64,000 nt of DNA from an uncultured Prevotella sp. (lineage in GTDB: Bacteria; Bacteroidota; Bacteroidia; Bacteroidales; Bacteroidaceae), in the NCBI GenBank assembly GCA_905233985.1, contig CAJOFA010000005.1, positions 1-64,000 on the forward strand, read 5' to 3'. A model generated the notes under the pieces. The model was not told the DNA's origin. It saw only the letters and a list, made by a program, of their open reading frames with translations, and searched no databases. This document shows, piece after piece, positions 27,149-36,508 of this stretch (the stretch's first letter is position 1; each line of letters begins with the position of its first letter). The position numbers and the translations under genes were made by a program.

Positions 27149-30100
27149 TTACACTACTTGTACAAGGTTCAACGATTTTATTTCAGGTGTCACTTTCAGA
27201 TGAACGTCTCTATTGATACGTTCAATGTCTGACTCCTTTCTTTCCATCAAGTCACGAAGATTTGCTCGTTGCAGGCGTAATACGTTCTCAGCTCGTCTTA
27301 GGTCATCATCATTTCCTGAGGAAAGAGCAAATTCGCGTATCATTTCCTGATTGGCTATACTTCGTTCCAAACTTTTCTGTCGGGTATCATAATATTGAAT
27401 GGTCTGTTGATAGCGCAGCTTCTTACTATTGTCGATACGAGTCTGCATTTCTTTTCGGTGCTCCCATACGTATGCATTCACGCAGTCATTAAAGTCATAA
27501 CGAAGGTCTGCTATCAGTTCTTCATCAAGCCTGCATGTCTCATCAAGAGGAGCATACTGCCCGTCAACTTGTGCTCTACCCATAAATCTTTCTGCCAGTT
27601 CGTGATCATCTATAAGACAGTCATTGGTGATATCAAACAATATCGGATAGAGTGAATCTGTGGTCATTGGCTTTTCAAATTGTGTTCGAGACACTGATAT
27701 CTTATAGATTGCCAGCATATACAAACCTTTGCCTATTTCCGATGGCAGATGGTTCGACTTTAGTTGGAAGAAGAACGTACATTGTGTCTTGTTACGCTTC
27801 GATTCAAACAGTTTAACTCCTGCACGAATGATGGGATGATAAATATTAATATAGGCAAGGCGCTTTTCCTTGAAAGCTCTTTCTTGATCGAATGTCATAC
27901 GTAGTTCGAGTTGATCATCTATCTCCGTTAAATACCTGCGGAACAGTTTCTTGCTATCGGAGTCAATAGGGTGATATTGCTCAAGGAAACTTTTCATTAC
28001 CTTTGGGTCACTCTTTGGAATGCGCAGAATGAATACGTCAGATTCTTCAGATGGCTTCAATTCGCAAGTGGTCAAATGCTCCTTGATAATCTGCAATACA
28101 AACTGATATAGCTCATGGCTGGTGACATAAGCGTTATTATTGATAATCTTATTGATCTCATCCCTGAAGTAAGAGTCGTTGGTGAGCGCATTAGTCAGAC
28201 CCTCTTCAATCTTTTTGAGGTTCAGTTTCTCATTTTCAATAGCTCTTTCTATCTCTATCCGTTTCTTTTCCACCTCTTCCGATGTAAGTTTCTCTGAATA
28301 GAAATCTCGCTCCATGTATTTGAGCGCATCTTGAATTGTAATCGTTTTCCCGTCTGCTGTTCTCATCGTAGAATCAAGGATTGCCTCCAGGTCGCCAATA
28401 GACTCACGGAAGATACCGATACGATTCAAGAGTCTTTCGTAAATGTCTTCCAGTATGGATTCCTCAACTACAATGGTATTGATGTTGACCTTTGGTGATT
28501 CTTGTCCAAAGCGGTCAATACGGCCTATTCGCTGTTCAACAACCATTGGGTTCCAAGGCAGGTCGTAGTTTACCAGCGTATTACAGAATTGCATGTCAAG
28601 ACCTTCACTTCCCACCTCTGACGAAAGCAATACTTTGATACTATCATCAAACTGGAAACGCCTCAATACTTCTGTCTTGTCAATGTTCGAATCACCATAT
28701 ATTAAAGCACATTTGTAACCCGCTTTTCTTAGTCGGATATTCAAATATTTCAAAGTCTTTTTGAATATGGCAAACACAATAATCTTTTTGTTGCCATGCT
28801 CAAATACAGTCTGTAGAACTGAAAGAAGTTGCTCGAATTTTGCATCCCTATATTCGCTATAGCGGTCAATGCCTCTATCTAAATCCTCATGTTCATTTAG
28901 ATATGCCCACACGCTACTAGCCAACTGGCGTTTCACAGTAACAAGTCCCATGCTTCCAGTTCTTTCCCTGCCATATTCGTCAATCACCGTGTGGTCATCA
29001 ATGTAATCTTCTATGGCTTGTTCGTAAGCATTACGTTCATCTTGCCATAAACTTACACGAAAAGTATAGGGGTTACGTTCTGCTTGTGTCCAGTCCTGAG
29101 TGACTTCACGTTTACGGGTTCTGGAGAAAATGGTGTTCATTGGACTCATTTCCGACAGATTGAATTGCAGTTGTGCTCTTACTGCTGGCGTATCTACACC
29201 TTTGGTCATCAACTGAATAATATCCTGGTAGATAGGATAATCACGGAAATAATCCTTTATCAAGAAGTTTTGAGTAGTTTCAATATCGTTGATGGTGTTG
29301 TATGTCGTAACCTCAGAGGCAGCCAATTCCTTAGCAATGCCCCCTAAATCAGCTCCACTATTTAACTGACTCAATGCCCTGACGAATGGACGGTTCAACT
29401 GAATGTTGTTCCTAAATACCTCAGGGTTATCATACAAGTCCTCATCCAGAAGGTGGAGCTGGTTGTAAAGGTTGAACTCGTCTATCATAATAGGCGTGGC
29501 CGACATGAAAACCACACTATTAGACACCTGTAGCAGTCGCTCCGCACCGTGGTATATTAAGGTCGTATTATTACGCAATTTATGTGATTCATCACAAACA
29601 ATGATGCTGAATTTGATATTTTTCTCTTCTATAACCTTCAATATTTCACTTGTTTCCCTTATCTTATCGTAATTGATAACGGCGAGAACGCCACCATTAT
29701 GGTGCTGTAGTTCATGAATGAGTGTTTCCTTTTTCTCTATTTCGATAAAGTCAAGTCCAAACTTCTCATTCAATTCTGTAGCCCACTTAGACCGTAGGGC
29801 CATAGGACATATAACAAGAGCATTGTGAAATTCGCCCCTTGCTTTCAGTTCGAGCATGATGTGACCTGCTTCAATCGTTTTACCTAGACCGACTTCATCC
29901 GCTATGAGCAAACGCTTATTGTCTGAATTCAGGTACTTCAGCAGCGGTTTAAACTGATAGGGACGGAATAGAGTGCGCGAAGCTTTTAACGATGATATGG
30001 TACTATTGTTCGAACTTTGTATCTTAAAAGCAGTATTTCCTTTCAGATATTCTGAATAATGGTCATAATAGTTTTCCTTGACACGTTCAAACGGGTCGGT

Positions 30101-30268
30101 CAAATCTACATTTGGCAGGAGATTGGCACTCAGTTCATCACATTCTCTGTCATCATACTTCACCTTATAAAGTTGACGTCCTCTACGAGGAGGATATACC
30201 TCAATAACATAGCCAATTTCATTGGTTACGATATTCTTTATTTTATCTCCCTTTCCAAATTTGCTCAT
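27149..30268 (-). CDS. SNF2-family helicase with long C-terminal region
   Basis: 1039 residues. A small N-terminal domain (KFGKGDKIKNIVTNEIGYVI) precedes Walker A LLIADEVGLGKTIEAG (120-135), DEAH-type box CDESHKLRN (225-233) and MSATPIM (255-261). Lobe 2 has SSEVGSEGLDMQFCNTLVNY and QRIGRIDRFGQE. The C-terminal 450 residues are helical with coiled-coil stretches (about 690-720 and 960-1020). It resembles the RapA/DrmD class of SNF2 proteins, but no DISARM partners are nearby. First gene of the operon with the actin-fold ATPase and SYKFFW protein. Confidence 0.88.
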   Translation of the reverse strand: MSKFGKGDKIKNIVTNEIGYVIEVYPPRRGRQLYKVKYDDRECDELSANLLPNVDLTDPFERVKENYYDHYSEYLKGNTAFKIQSSNNSTISSLKASRTLFRPYQFKPLLKYLNSDNKRLLIADEVGLGKTIEAGHIMLELKARGEFHNALVICPMALRSKWATELNEKFGLDFIEIEKKETLIHELQHHNGGVLAVINYDKIRETSEILKVIEEKNIKFSIIVCDESHKLRNNTTLIYHGAERLLQVSNSVVFMSATPIMIDEFNLYNQLHLLDEDLYDNPEVFRNNIQLNRPFVRALSQLNSGADLGGIAKELAASEVTTYNTINDIETTQNFLIKDYFRDYPIYQDIIQLMTKGVDTPAVRAQLQFNLSEMSPMNTIFSRTRKREVTQDWTQAERNPYTFRVSLWQDERNAYEQAIEDYIDDHTVIDEYGRERTGSMGLVTVKRQLASSVWAYLNEHEDLDRGIDRYSEYRDAKFEQLLSVLQTVFEHGNKKIIVFAIFKKTLKYLNIRLRKAGYKCALIYGDSNIDKTEVLRRFQFDDSIKVLLSSEVGSEGLDMQFCNTLVNYDLPWNPMVVEQRIGRIDRFGQESPKVNINTIVVEESILEDIYERLLNRIGIFRESIGDLEAILDSTMRTADGKTITIQDALKYMERDFYSEKLTSEEVEKKRIEIERAIENEKLNLKKIEEGLTNALTNDSYFRDEINKIINNNAYVTSHELYQFVLQIIKEHLTTCELKPSEESDVFILRIPKSDPKVMKSFLEQYHPIDSDSKKLFRRYLTEIDDQLELRMTFDQERAFKEKRLAYINIYHPIIRAGVKLFESKRNKTQCTFFFQLKSNHLPSEIGKGLYMLAIYKISVSRTQFEKPMTTDSLYPILFDITNDCLIDDHELAERFMGRAQVDGQYAPLDETCRLDEELIADLRYDFNDCVNAYVWEHRKEMQTRIDNSKKLRYQQTIQYYDTRQKSLERSIANQEMIREFALSSGNDDDLRRAENVLRLQRANLRDLMERKESDIERINRDVHLKVTPEIKSLNLVQVV

Positions 30269-30398
30269 GTACCTAATGTTTTATTTGAAAAGATTACACC
30301 AATATGGTTAGTTGGCAATACGTCGAATTGAGACATCTGCATATAAAATTTCTATTTAAGAATGTTTAGGCCGTATGTTATTCGTATAATGTATGCTG

Positions 30399-30430
30399 CA
30401 AAAGTAGTGAAAAATCTTTGAAACAACAAA
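30399..30430 (-). promoter_or_regulatory. Promoter of the SNF2-ATPase operon
   Basis: TTTG (30427-30430), 20-bp spacer and TACTTTTG (30399-30406). The spacer start (TTGTTTCAAAGATTTTTCAC) is close to those of the promoters at 8933 and 9525. The leader to the start at 30268 is about 120 nt. Confidence 0.68.
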
Positions 30431-30456
30431 GAAAATCAAAGGAAAATCAAAAAATA

Positions 30457-30727
30457 TGCTCCGGACGTTGTTATTTTGTGCTCGACGCGTTGTAAGTTGA
30501 TGCTCCGCGATGTGTCATTTTGTGCTTCGCGCCACATGAAAAGATGCTTCGGAGCATGTGATTTTGTGCTCCGTGCAGATACCGCGGCAAATCTTTTTAA
30601 TCACGATGGAGCACATTTTTAGCCGCTGTGGAGCATAAAATGATACGGCGCGGAGCATGTCTTTAGAACGCCTGAGGCATCTTTTTACATCGCGCGGAGC
30701 ACAAAATAACAAAAGTATATTGATTGA
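30457..30727. repeat. 22-bp-period array, zone 1 (upstream of SNF2-ATPase operon)
   Basis: Twelve units at exact 22-bp spacing. TGCTC/TGCTT words occur at 30457, 30479, 30501, 30523, 30545 and 30567; the inverted word GGAGCA (or a variant) at 30586, 30608, 30630, 30652, 30674 and 30696. The array therefore switches orientation in the middle. The last 55 bp match 9219-9273. Confidence 0.85.
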
Positions 30728-30792
30728 TAGTGAATTACAGCGTCGTTAACATTAGGAATTGAACTCGCTGCGACTTTCCTTGCCACTCTCAG

Positions 30793-30951
30793 GGAGAAAG
30801 TGCCATAGAAACACGGAGTTTCTATAGGACAAACTAGGAGAAAGTCTAGGACAGACTGGGTAACGGGCGGCCGTGTCAAAAACAAGACACGCCCGTGTCG
30901 TGATCTTGACGCGGGCGTGTCGTAATCAGGACACGGGCGGGGAAATCCCTA
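30793..30951. repeat. 22-bp-period array, zones 2 and 3
   Basis: Zone 2 has GGAG words at 30793, 30815 and 30837, including TTTCTATAGGACAAAC as at the first locus. Zone 3 has GC-rich units with landmarks at 30864, 30886, 30908 and 30930 (for example GACGCGGGCGTGTCGTAATC), 22 bp apart and partly palindromic. Zone order is the same as at 9.0-9.5 kb although zone 3 words differ. Confidence 0.8.
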
Positions 30952-31008
30952 TGTGTATCTTCTTATATCCTCTATTGTTTCGATAACGTTCTTAAAGGAC
31001 TACGAAAA

Positions 31009-32094
31009 CTACCCTTTATACTTCTCGGCCTGGCTACGGATGAGTTCGGCGTCGTCGAAGTAGTTGATGCGCATGGCGCTGCGTACTTCGTCCATAGTCT
31101 GAGCGGCAGTCTCGCGAGCCTGCTCGGTTCCCTTCTTCAGAATATTGTAAATCTCAGGAATGTCCTGCTCGAACTCATGGCGACGCTGTCGGATGGGTTC
31201 GAGCATCTCGTTGAGTATCTGGTTGAGGAATTTCTTGCACTTCATGTCGCCCAGTCCACCGCGACGGTAGTGGTCTTTCAGCTCGTCGAGACTCTGATAC
31301 TCGGGCCAGTAGGCGGCGAAGTGCTCGGGGCGCGAGAAGGCGTCGAGATAGGTGAACACGGCATTGCCCTCCACATGACCCGGGTCGTTGAGATTGACGT
31401 GCTCGGGGTCGGTGTACATGGAGCGCACCTTCTGCCAGACGGTGTCAGCATCGTCGGAGAGGTAGATGCAGTTGCCGAGTGACTTCGACATCTTCTCCTT
31501 GCCGTCGGTGCCGGGCAGACGACGTGCTGTAGCGTTCTCGGGCAGCATGATGTCGGGCTCCACGAGCACGGGGGCGTAGGTGGCATTGAAGCGGCGCACC
31601 AGCTCGCGGCAGACCTCGAGCATGGGCTCCTGGTCTTCGCCGGCAGGTACCGTCGTGGCCTTGAAGAGCGTAATGTCGGCAGCCTGCGACACGGGGTAGC
31701 AGAAGAAGCCGAGGGGGATGTTCGCCTCGAAGTTACGCATCTTGATTTCGGTCTTCACCGTGGGGTTACGCTGCACGCGTGAGACGGTGATGAGGTTCAT
31801 CAGGTAGGTGGTCAGCTCGGCGAGCTCGGTTATCTGGCTCTGTATGAACAGCACGCACTTCTCAGGATTGAGGCCTGCGGAGAGATAGTCGAGAGCCACC
31901 TCGATGATGTTCTGGCGAATCTTCTCGGGGTTGTCGGCGTTGTCGGTAAGTGCCTGCACGTCGGCCATGAAGACGAACATCTTGTCATAGTCGCCGGCTT
32001 CCTGCAGCTCCACACGGCGGCGCAGCGACCCGATGTAATGCCCCAGGTGCAGTTTTCCCGTGGGGCGGTCGCCAGTCAGTATGATTTTTCCCAT
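31009..32094 (-). CDS. trpS: Tryptophanyl-tRNA synthetase
   Basis: 361 residues, class I synthetase. The HIGH-type motif is in TGDRPTGKLHLGHYIGSL and the KMSKS loop in GKEKMSKSLGNCIY. MADVQALTDN and AGEDQEPMLEVCREL are family signatures. Complete, located downstream of nqrF with a 37-bp gap holding a direct repeat. Confidence 0.97.
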   Translation of the reverse strand: MGKIILTGDRPTGKLHLGHYIGSLRRRVELQEAGDYDKMFVFMADVQALTDNADNPEKIRQNIIEVALDYLSAGLNPEKCVLFIQSQITELAELTTYLMNLITVSRVQRNPTVKTEIKMRNFEANIPLGFFCYPVSQAADITLFKATTVPAGEDQEPMLEVCRELVRRFNATYAPVLVEPDIMLPENATARRLPGTDGKEKMSKSLGNCIYLSDDADTVWQKVRSMYTDPEHVNLNDPGHVEGNAVFTYLDAFSRPEHFAAYWPEYQSLDELKDHYRRGGLGDMKCKKFLNQILNEMLEPIRQRRHEFEQDIPEIYNILKKGTEQARETAAQTMDEVRSAMRINYFDDAELIRSQAEKYKG

Positions 32095-32124
32095 TTTACT
32101 ATTTCACAATTTTACTATTTCACA
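32093..32124. repeat. Two 16-bp direct repeats between nqrF and trpS
   Basis: ATTTTACTATTTCACA occurs twice in tandem immediately before the trpS start. It may be a relative of the heptamer tracts. Confidence 0.8.
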
Positions 32125-32131
32125 AGTCATT

Positions 32132-33400
32132 TTATCCTCCGAAGTTGTCGTACATGATGCTTTCGGGTTCTACACCCAGCGAGTCGAGCATGGAGACGAC
32201 GGCCTTCGACATGGGGCCGGGGCCGCACATGTAGTACTCCACGTCCTCGGGAGCCTCGTGGTCCTTCAGGTAGGTGTTGAGCATCACCTGATGGACGAAT
32301 CCCGGGGTGTACTTCACGCCTGCGGCATCGGCAGCGGGGTCGGGACGGTCGAGGGCGAGGTGGAAGTGGAAATTGGGATACTCCTTCTCCAAGCCGAGGA
32401 AGTCCTCAAGATAGAACACTTCGTTCAGGGCACGTGCGCCGTAGAAGTAGTGCATCTCGCGGTCGGTCGTGTGCAGCGTCTTCGTCATGTGCATAATCTG
32501 TGCACGCAGCGGAGCCATACCGGCACCACCACCAACCCATATCATCTCCTTCTTCGAGTCGAAGTGCGGATGGAAGTCGCCGAAGGGACCGGACATCGTA
32601 ACCTTGTCGCCGGGCTTCAGCGAGAAGATGTACGACGAGGCGATACCCGGGTTCACCTCCATGAAGCCGCTCTTGTCGGCCTTGAACGGCGGCGTGGCGA
32701 TACGCACGGTGAGCATGAATACATCTCCCTCAGCGGGATAGTTGGCCATAGAGTAGGCACGGATGGTGGGTTCGGGGTTCTTACACTTCAAGGGGAACAG
32801 TCCGAACTTCTCCCAGCTGGGCAGATACTCGTCGCCGATGAGCGACTTGTCGAAGTCCTTGTCGTAGTCGATGCAGTCGAAGGCAGGAATCTTAATCTGT
32901 GCATACGAGCCGGGCAGGAAGTCCATGTGCTCGCCGGCAGGCAGCTGTACCTTGAACTCCTTGATGAACGTAGCGACGTTCTTGTTGGAGATGACGGTAC
33001 ACTCGTACTCCTTGACGCCGAGAATCGACTCATCAACGTGGATGCTGAGGTCGCCCTTCACCTTACACTGACAACCCAAGCGCCAATGCTCCTTGATCTG
33101 CTTGCGCGTGAAGTGAGGCTTCTCGGAGTCGAGTATCTCTCCCCCACCCTCGAGCACCTGCACCTTACATTGTCCGCACGAGGCTTTACCACCGCAGGCA
33201 GAAGGCAGGAAGATGCCGTTCTCGTTGAGCGTGGCCATGAGGTTGTTGCCCTGTGGCACGTTGAGCACACGGTCGCCGTTGACGGTTATATTCACGTTTC
33301 CGCTGGGCGAGAGATATTTCTTCGCCACGAGCAGGATAATGACCAACAGGAGTATAACAGCGAGGAATACTCCAATACTATATGCTATAAACTCTGCCAT
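32132..33400 (-). CDS. nqrF: Na+-translocating NADH:quinone reductase subunit F
   Basis: 422 residues. An N-terminal membrane anchor (IGVFLAVILLLVIILLVA) is followed by a 2Fe-2S ferredoxin domain (SACGGKASCGQCKV, with the fourth Cys in RLGCQC) and an FAD/NADH reductase module (RAYSMANYP; VGGGAGMAPLRAQI; MCGPGPMSKAV). It receives electrons from NADH and passes them to the other Nqr subunits. Last gene of the six-gene operon. Confidence 0.97.
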   Translation of the reverse strand: MAEFIAYSIGVFLAVILLLVIILLVAKKYLSPSGNVNITVNGDRVLNVPQGNNLMATLNENGIFLPSACGGKASCGQCKVQVLEGGGEILDSEKPHFTRKQIKEHWRLGCQCKVKGDLSIHVDESILGVKEYECTVISNKNVATFIKEFKVQLPAGEHMDFLPGSYAQIKIPAFDCIDYDKDFDKSLIGDEYLPSWEKFGLFPLKCKNPEPTIRAYSMANYPAEGDVFMLTVRIATPPFKADKSGFMEVNPGIASSYIFSLKPGDKVTMSGPFGDFHPHFDSKKEMIWVGGGAGMAPLRAQIMHMTKTLHTTDREMHYFYGARALNEVFYLEDFLGLEKEYPNFHFHLALDRPDPAADAAGVKYTPGFVHQVMLNTYLKDHEAPEDVEYYMCGPGPMSKAVVSMLDSLGVEPESIMYDNFGG

Positions 33401-33406
33401 ACCTTA

Positions 33407-34030
33407 TTAAATATTAAGTCCTGAGAAACACATCATAGCCATAGCCATGAGTCCTACGGTTATAAACACGATGCCGAGGCCCTGCAGGGGCTTGGGCACA
33501 TCTGAATACTGCATCTTCTCACGAATGGCACCCATCGCAACGATGGCGAGCGTCCAGCCGATACCCGAGCCGAAGCCATAGACGACGGCGTCGCCGATGT
33601 TGGTGATGGCCTGCGAGTTCGTGGGTTCCATGAGGATGCGCTGCTGCATGAACAGCGAGGCACCCATGATGGCACAGTTCACGGCGATGAGCGGCAGGAA
33701 GATACCCAGCGCGCTATAGAGCGAGGGTGAGTATTTCTCGACGGTCATCTCCACCAGTTGCACCATACCGGCAATGACAGCGATGAAGAGGATGAACGAG
33801 AGGTAGCTCAGGTCAATGCCGAAGATGCCACTCTCACCCAGCACCTTGGTCTGCAGCAGATAGTTGACGGGCACGGTAACGGTGAGCACGAAGGTCACGG
33901 CGAGGCCGAGGCCCAAGGAGGTCTTCACGGTCTTCGACACGGCAAGGTAGGAACACATGCCGAGGAAGAAGGCGAAAATCATATTGTCGATGAATATCGA
34001 CCGGAATAAAAGACTTATTGCGTGTTCCAT
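33407..34030 (-). CDS. nqrE: Na+-translocating NADH:quinone reductase subunit E
   Basis: 207 residues, six membrane segments, with the family start [19 protein letters not shown] and a Cys in a helix ([11 protein letters not shown]) that helps hold an iron centre with NqrD. Three bp after nqrD and six before nqrF. Confidence 0.97.
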   Translation of the reverse strand: MEHAISLLFRSIFIDNMIFAFFLGMCSYLAVSKTVKTSLGLGLAVTFVLTVTVPVNYLLQTKVLGESGIFGIDLSYLSFILFIAVIAGMVQLVEMTVEKYSPSLYSALGIFLPLIAVNCAIMGASLFMQQRILMEPTNSQAITNIGDAVVYGFGSGIGWTLAIVAMGAIREKMQYSDVPKPLQGLGIVFITVGLMAMAMMCFSGLNI

Positions 34031-34033
34031 AAC

Positions 34034-34657
34034 TTATTTCTCCTTATAAAAATATGCACGATGTACCCAGATGACACAACCCACGAGAATCAACGCCATA
34101 GCGGGCATGGTCATCATACCATTGTTCTGATAACCGAAGTCGTAGAAGCCCTGGGGCAGTATCTCGAAGCCTAAGAGCGAGCCACGTCCGAGGAACTCAC
34201 GCAAGGCACCCACGATGACCAGAATCATCGCATAGCCCAGTCCGTTGCCCACACCGTCGAGGAACGACGGCCAAGGCTTGTTCTGCATGGCGAAAGCCTC
34301 CAGACGACCCATCAGAATACAGTTGGTGATAATCAGACCGACATACACGCTCAGTTGGACGCTCACGTCATAGGCAAACGCCTTCAAAATCTGAGAAACG
34401 ATGGTCACGAGAGCCGCCACAACCACCAGCTGCACCACGATGCGGATGCGGTTGGGGATGGTGTTGCGGATGATGGAAATAATCACATTCGAGAACGCGG
34501 TGATGACCGTAACAGCCAAGCCCATCACAATGGCAGGCTTCAACTGCGACGTGACGGCCAGCGCCGAGCAGATTCCCAATACTTGTCCAAGTATGGGATG
34601 GTCGAGGTTCAACGGGTTAGTGAAAACCTCTCTATTTTGTTTACTGAAAAGTCCCAT
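34034..34657 (-). CDS. nqrD: Na+-translocating NADH:quinone reductase subunit D
   Basis: 207 residues, six membrane segments. VLGICSALAVTSQLKPAIVM and IITNCILMGRLEAFAM carry the Cys residues of the intramembrane iron centre shared with NqrE. Complete. Confidence 0.97.
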   Translation of the reverse strand: MGLFSKQNREVFTNPLNLDHPILGQVLGICSALAVTSQLKPAIVMGLAVTVITAFSNVIISIIRNTIPNRIRIVVQLVVVAALVTIVSQILKAFAYDVSVQLSVYVGLIITNCILMGRLEAFAMQNKPWPSFLDGVGNGLGYAMILVIVGALREFLGRGSLLGFEILPQGFYDFGYQNNGMMTMPAMALILVGCVIWVHRAYFYKEK

Positions 34658-34661
34658 AGTT

Positions 34662-35300
34662 CTATTTCTCCTTTAAGAATTTCTCATACTGTTTAAAACC
34701 GTCGCGGAGCATGTCGCGCACGCCGTTTGACGTCAGCGTAGCGCCCGTAACAGCATCTACCTCATAGGCTTTCTTGCTGTCTTCAATTTTCTTCTCAACG
34801 CCAATGGCTATACTGCCCTTGTCATCAAAGACCTTTTTGCCCTGGAACTTCTCCTGCCATTCCTGCGAGTCCTTGATTTCAGCACCTAAGCCGGCGGTCT
34901 CGCTCTCATGGTCGAAGTAAGCACCATAGACAGTATTCTTGTCCTCATTCAATGCGATGAATCCGCTGATACCTGCCCAGAGTCCCATACCCTTCAAGGG
35001 GAACACATACTTCATCTGGCCGTTGACCTTGAAGTGATAGATGTAGGGCTTGCGGTCCTTACCCTCACCAATGGAGTCAATCTTCGTCAGCAATTTGTGA
35101 TAAGTACTATCAGCCTCAGCATCACTCAAGTCGCGAATATTGAGCGAACAGAGAATCTGCTTCTCTTTGTCAAGAGCCACGTTAGCGTCCTGCATGGGTT
35201 TCAGCTTCTGATAGACGAACGCCAGCAGGAAGGCCACGATAACCACGAGTATCGCGCTATAAATGATAATGTACGCGTTATTGTTTGTATTAAGTTTCAT
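34662..35300 (-). CDS. nqrC: Na+-translocating NADH:quinone reductase subunit C
   Basis: 212 residues. One N-terminal membrane helix (IIIYSAILVVIVAFLLAFV) and a periplasmic FMN domain. The flavin attachment motif is VTGATLTSNGV near residue 190, where FMN is linked to the second Thr. Complete. Confidence 0.96.
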   Translation of the reverse strand: MKLNTNNNAYIIIYSAILVVIVAFLLAFVYQKLKPMQDANVALDKEKQILCSLNIRDLSDAEADSTYHKLLTKIDSIGEGKDRKPYIYHFKVNGQMKYVFPLKGMGLWAGISGFIALNEDKNTVYGAYFDHESETAGLGAEIKDSQEWQEKFQGKKVFDDKGSIAIGVEKKIEDSKKAYEVDAVTGATLTSNGVRDMLRDGFKQYEKFLKEK

Positions 35301-35313
35301 AGCTACGTCCTCC

Positions 35314-36492
35314 TTACTCCTTTACTGCTTTATTTCTGTTCAATCGCTTCGAGATGTTACGCTGAACGATGAAATGGTCAATCGTCGGCGCAAACATGTT
35401 ACCAAAGAAGATGGCGAGCATCATACCCTCAGGATAGCCGGCGTTCATCACGCGGATGATGATAGCCATCGCTCCGATGAGGAAGCCGTAGATGTACTGA
35501 CCTGTCTTCGTGCGACAAGAGGTCACAGGGTCGGTGGCCATGAATACGGCACCGAAGGCGAAGCCACCGAGAATGAAGTGGTGCCACCAAGGCATGGCGA
35601 CGGCAGGATACTTGGCAGCGTCCATGCCGATGTTGCCAAACAACAGCGCCATCAGCACACCACCGACAAACACGCTGAACATGGTGCGCCACGAAGCGAT
35701 GCCCGTCCACAGCAGGATAATGGCACCGATGGCAATGGCAATCACACTGGTCTCACCGATAGAGCCGGGAATCAGTCCCGTAACCATATCCCAGTTAAAG
35801 GCGGCAACCTTACCCTGAGCAAGTTCTCCTAACGGTGTGGCTCCTGAAACGGTGTCCAACGGGGTACCACCTAAGCCGAAGATAGGACTGTCAGCCACCC
35901 ACACCTTGTCACCCGTCATCACCGACGGATAACTGAAGAACAGGAACATACGGGCTGCAATAGCCGGATTAAAGATGTTCATGCCCGTGCCGCCGAAAAT
36001 CTCCTTGCAGAAGATGACGGAGAAGGCACATGCCAACGCCAGCATCCACAGCGGACAGCCGACGGGAACAATCAGAGGGATAAGAATACCCGTGACCAGA
36101 TAGCCCTCTTGTATCTCCTCGCCCTTCCACTGGGCCCAGGCAAACTCAATACCGAGACCTACAGCGTAGGAAACAACAATCTTAGGCAGTACGGCCAGGA
36201 AGCCAAAGGCAAACATCTCCCAGAACGTGGCATCGATATTAGCTGCTACGGCGTTCTGATAACCCACGTTAAACATACCGAACAGCATAGCGGGTATCAA
36301 GGCGATAACCACAAAGCTCATGATGCGCTTGGAGTCGATGGCGTCGTGAATGTTGACACCCGTCCTCGATGTGGTGTTAGGCACATAGAGGAACGTCTCA
36401 AAGCCGTCGAACACCGAGCGGAAGGCATGTAGCTTACCCTCTTTCTCGAAGTGCGGCTTAATCTTATTCAAATAATTCCTTAAAAACTTCAT
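35314..36492 (-). CDS. nqrB: Na+-translocating NADH:quinone reductase subunit B
   Basis: 392 residues, about ten membrane segments. The covalent FMN site is VSGATPLGEL (about residue 220); FGGTGMNIFNPAI is a family signature. The subunit forms the main sodium path. Start 16 bp after nqrA. Confidence 0.97.
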   Translation of the reverse strand: MKFLRNYLNKIKPHFEKEGKLHAFRSVFDGFETFLYVPNTTSRTGVNIHDAIDSKRIMSFVVIALIPAMLFGMFNVGYQNAVAANIDATFWEMFAFGFLAVLPKIVVSYAVGLGIEFAWAQWKGEEIQEGYLVTGILIPLIVPVGCPLWMLALACAFSVIFCKEIFGGTGMNIFNPAIAARMFLFFSYPSVMTGDKVWVADSPIFGLGGTPLDTVSGATPLGELAQGKVAAFNWDMVTGLIPGSIGETSVIAIAIGAIILLWTGIASWRTMFSVFVGGVLMALLFGNIGMDAAKYPAVAMPWWHHFILGGFAFGAVFMATDPVTSCRTKTGQYIYGFLIGAMAIIIRVMNAGYPEGMMLAIFFGNMFAPTIDHFIVQRNISKRLNRNKAVKE

Positions 36493-36508
36493 ATTCTATC
36501 CTCCTCCA

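Noticed and set aside
23776..30430. DISARM defence system
   Set aside because: The helicase resembles DrmD, but DrmA, DrmB, DrmC and a methyltransferase are absent.
32060..33424. A 454-codon open frame on the plus strand opposite nqrF
   Set aside because: Same reason; nqrF on the minus strand is unmistakable.
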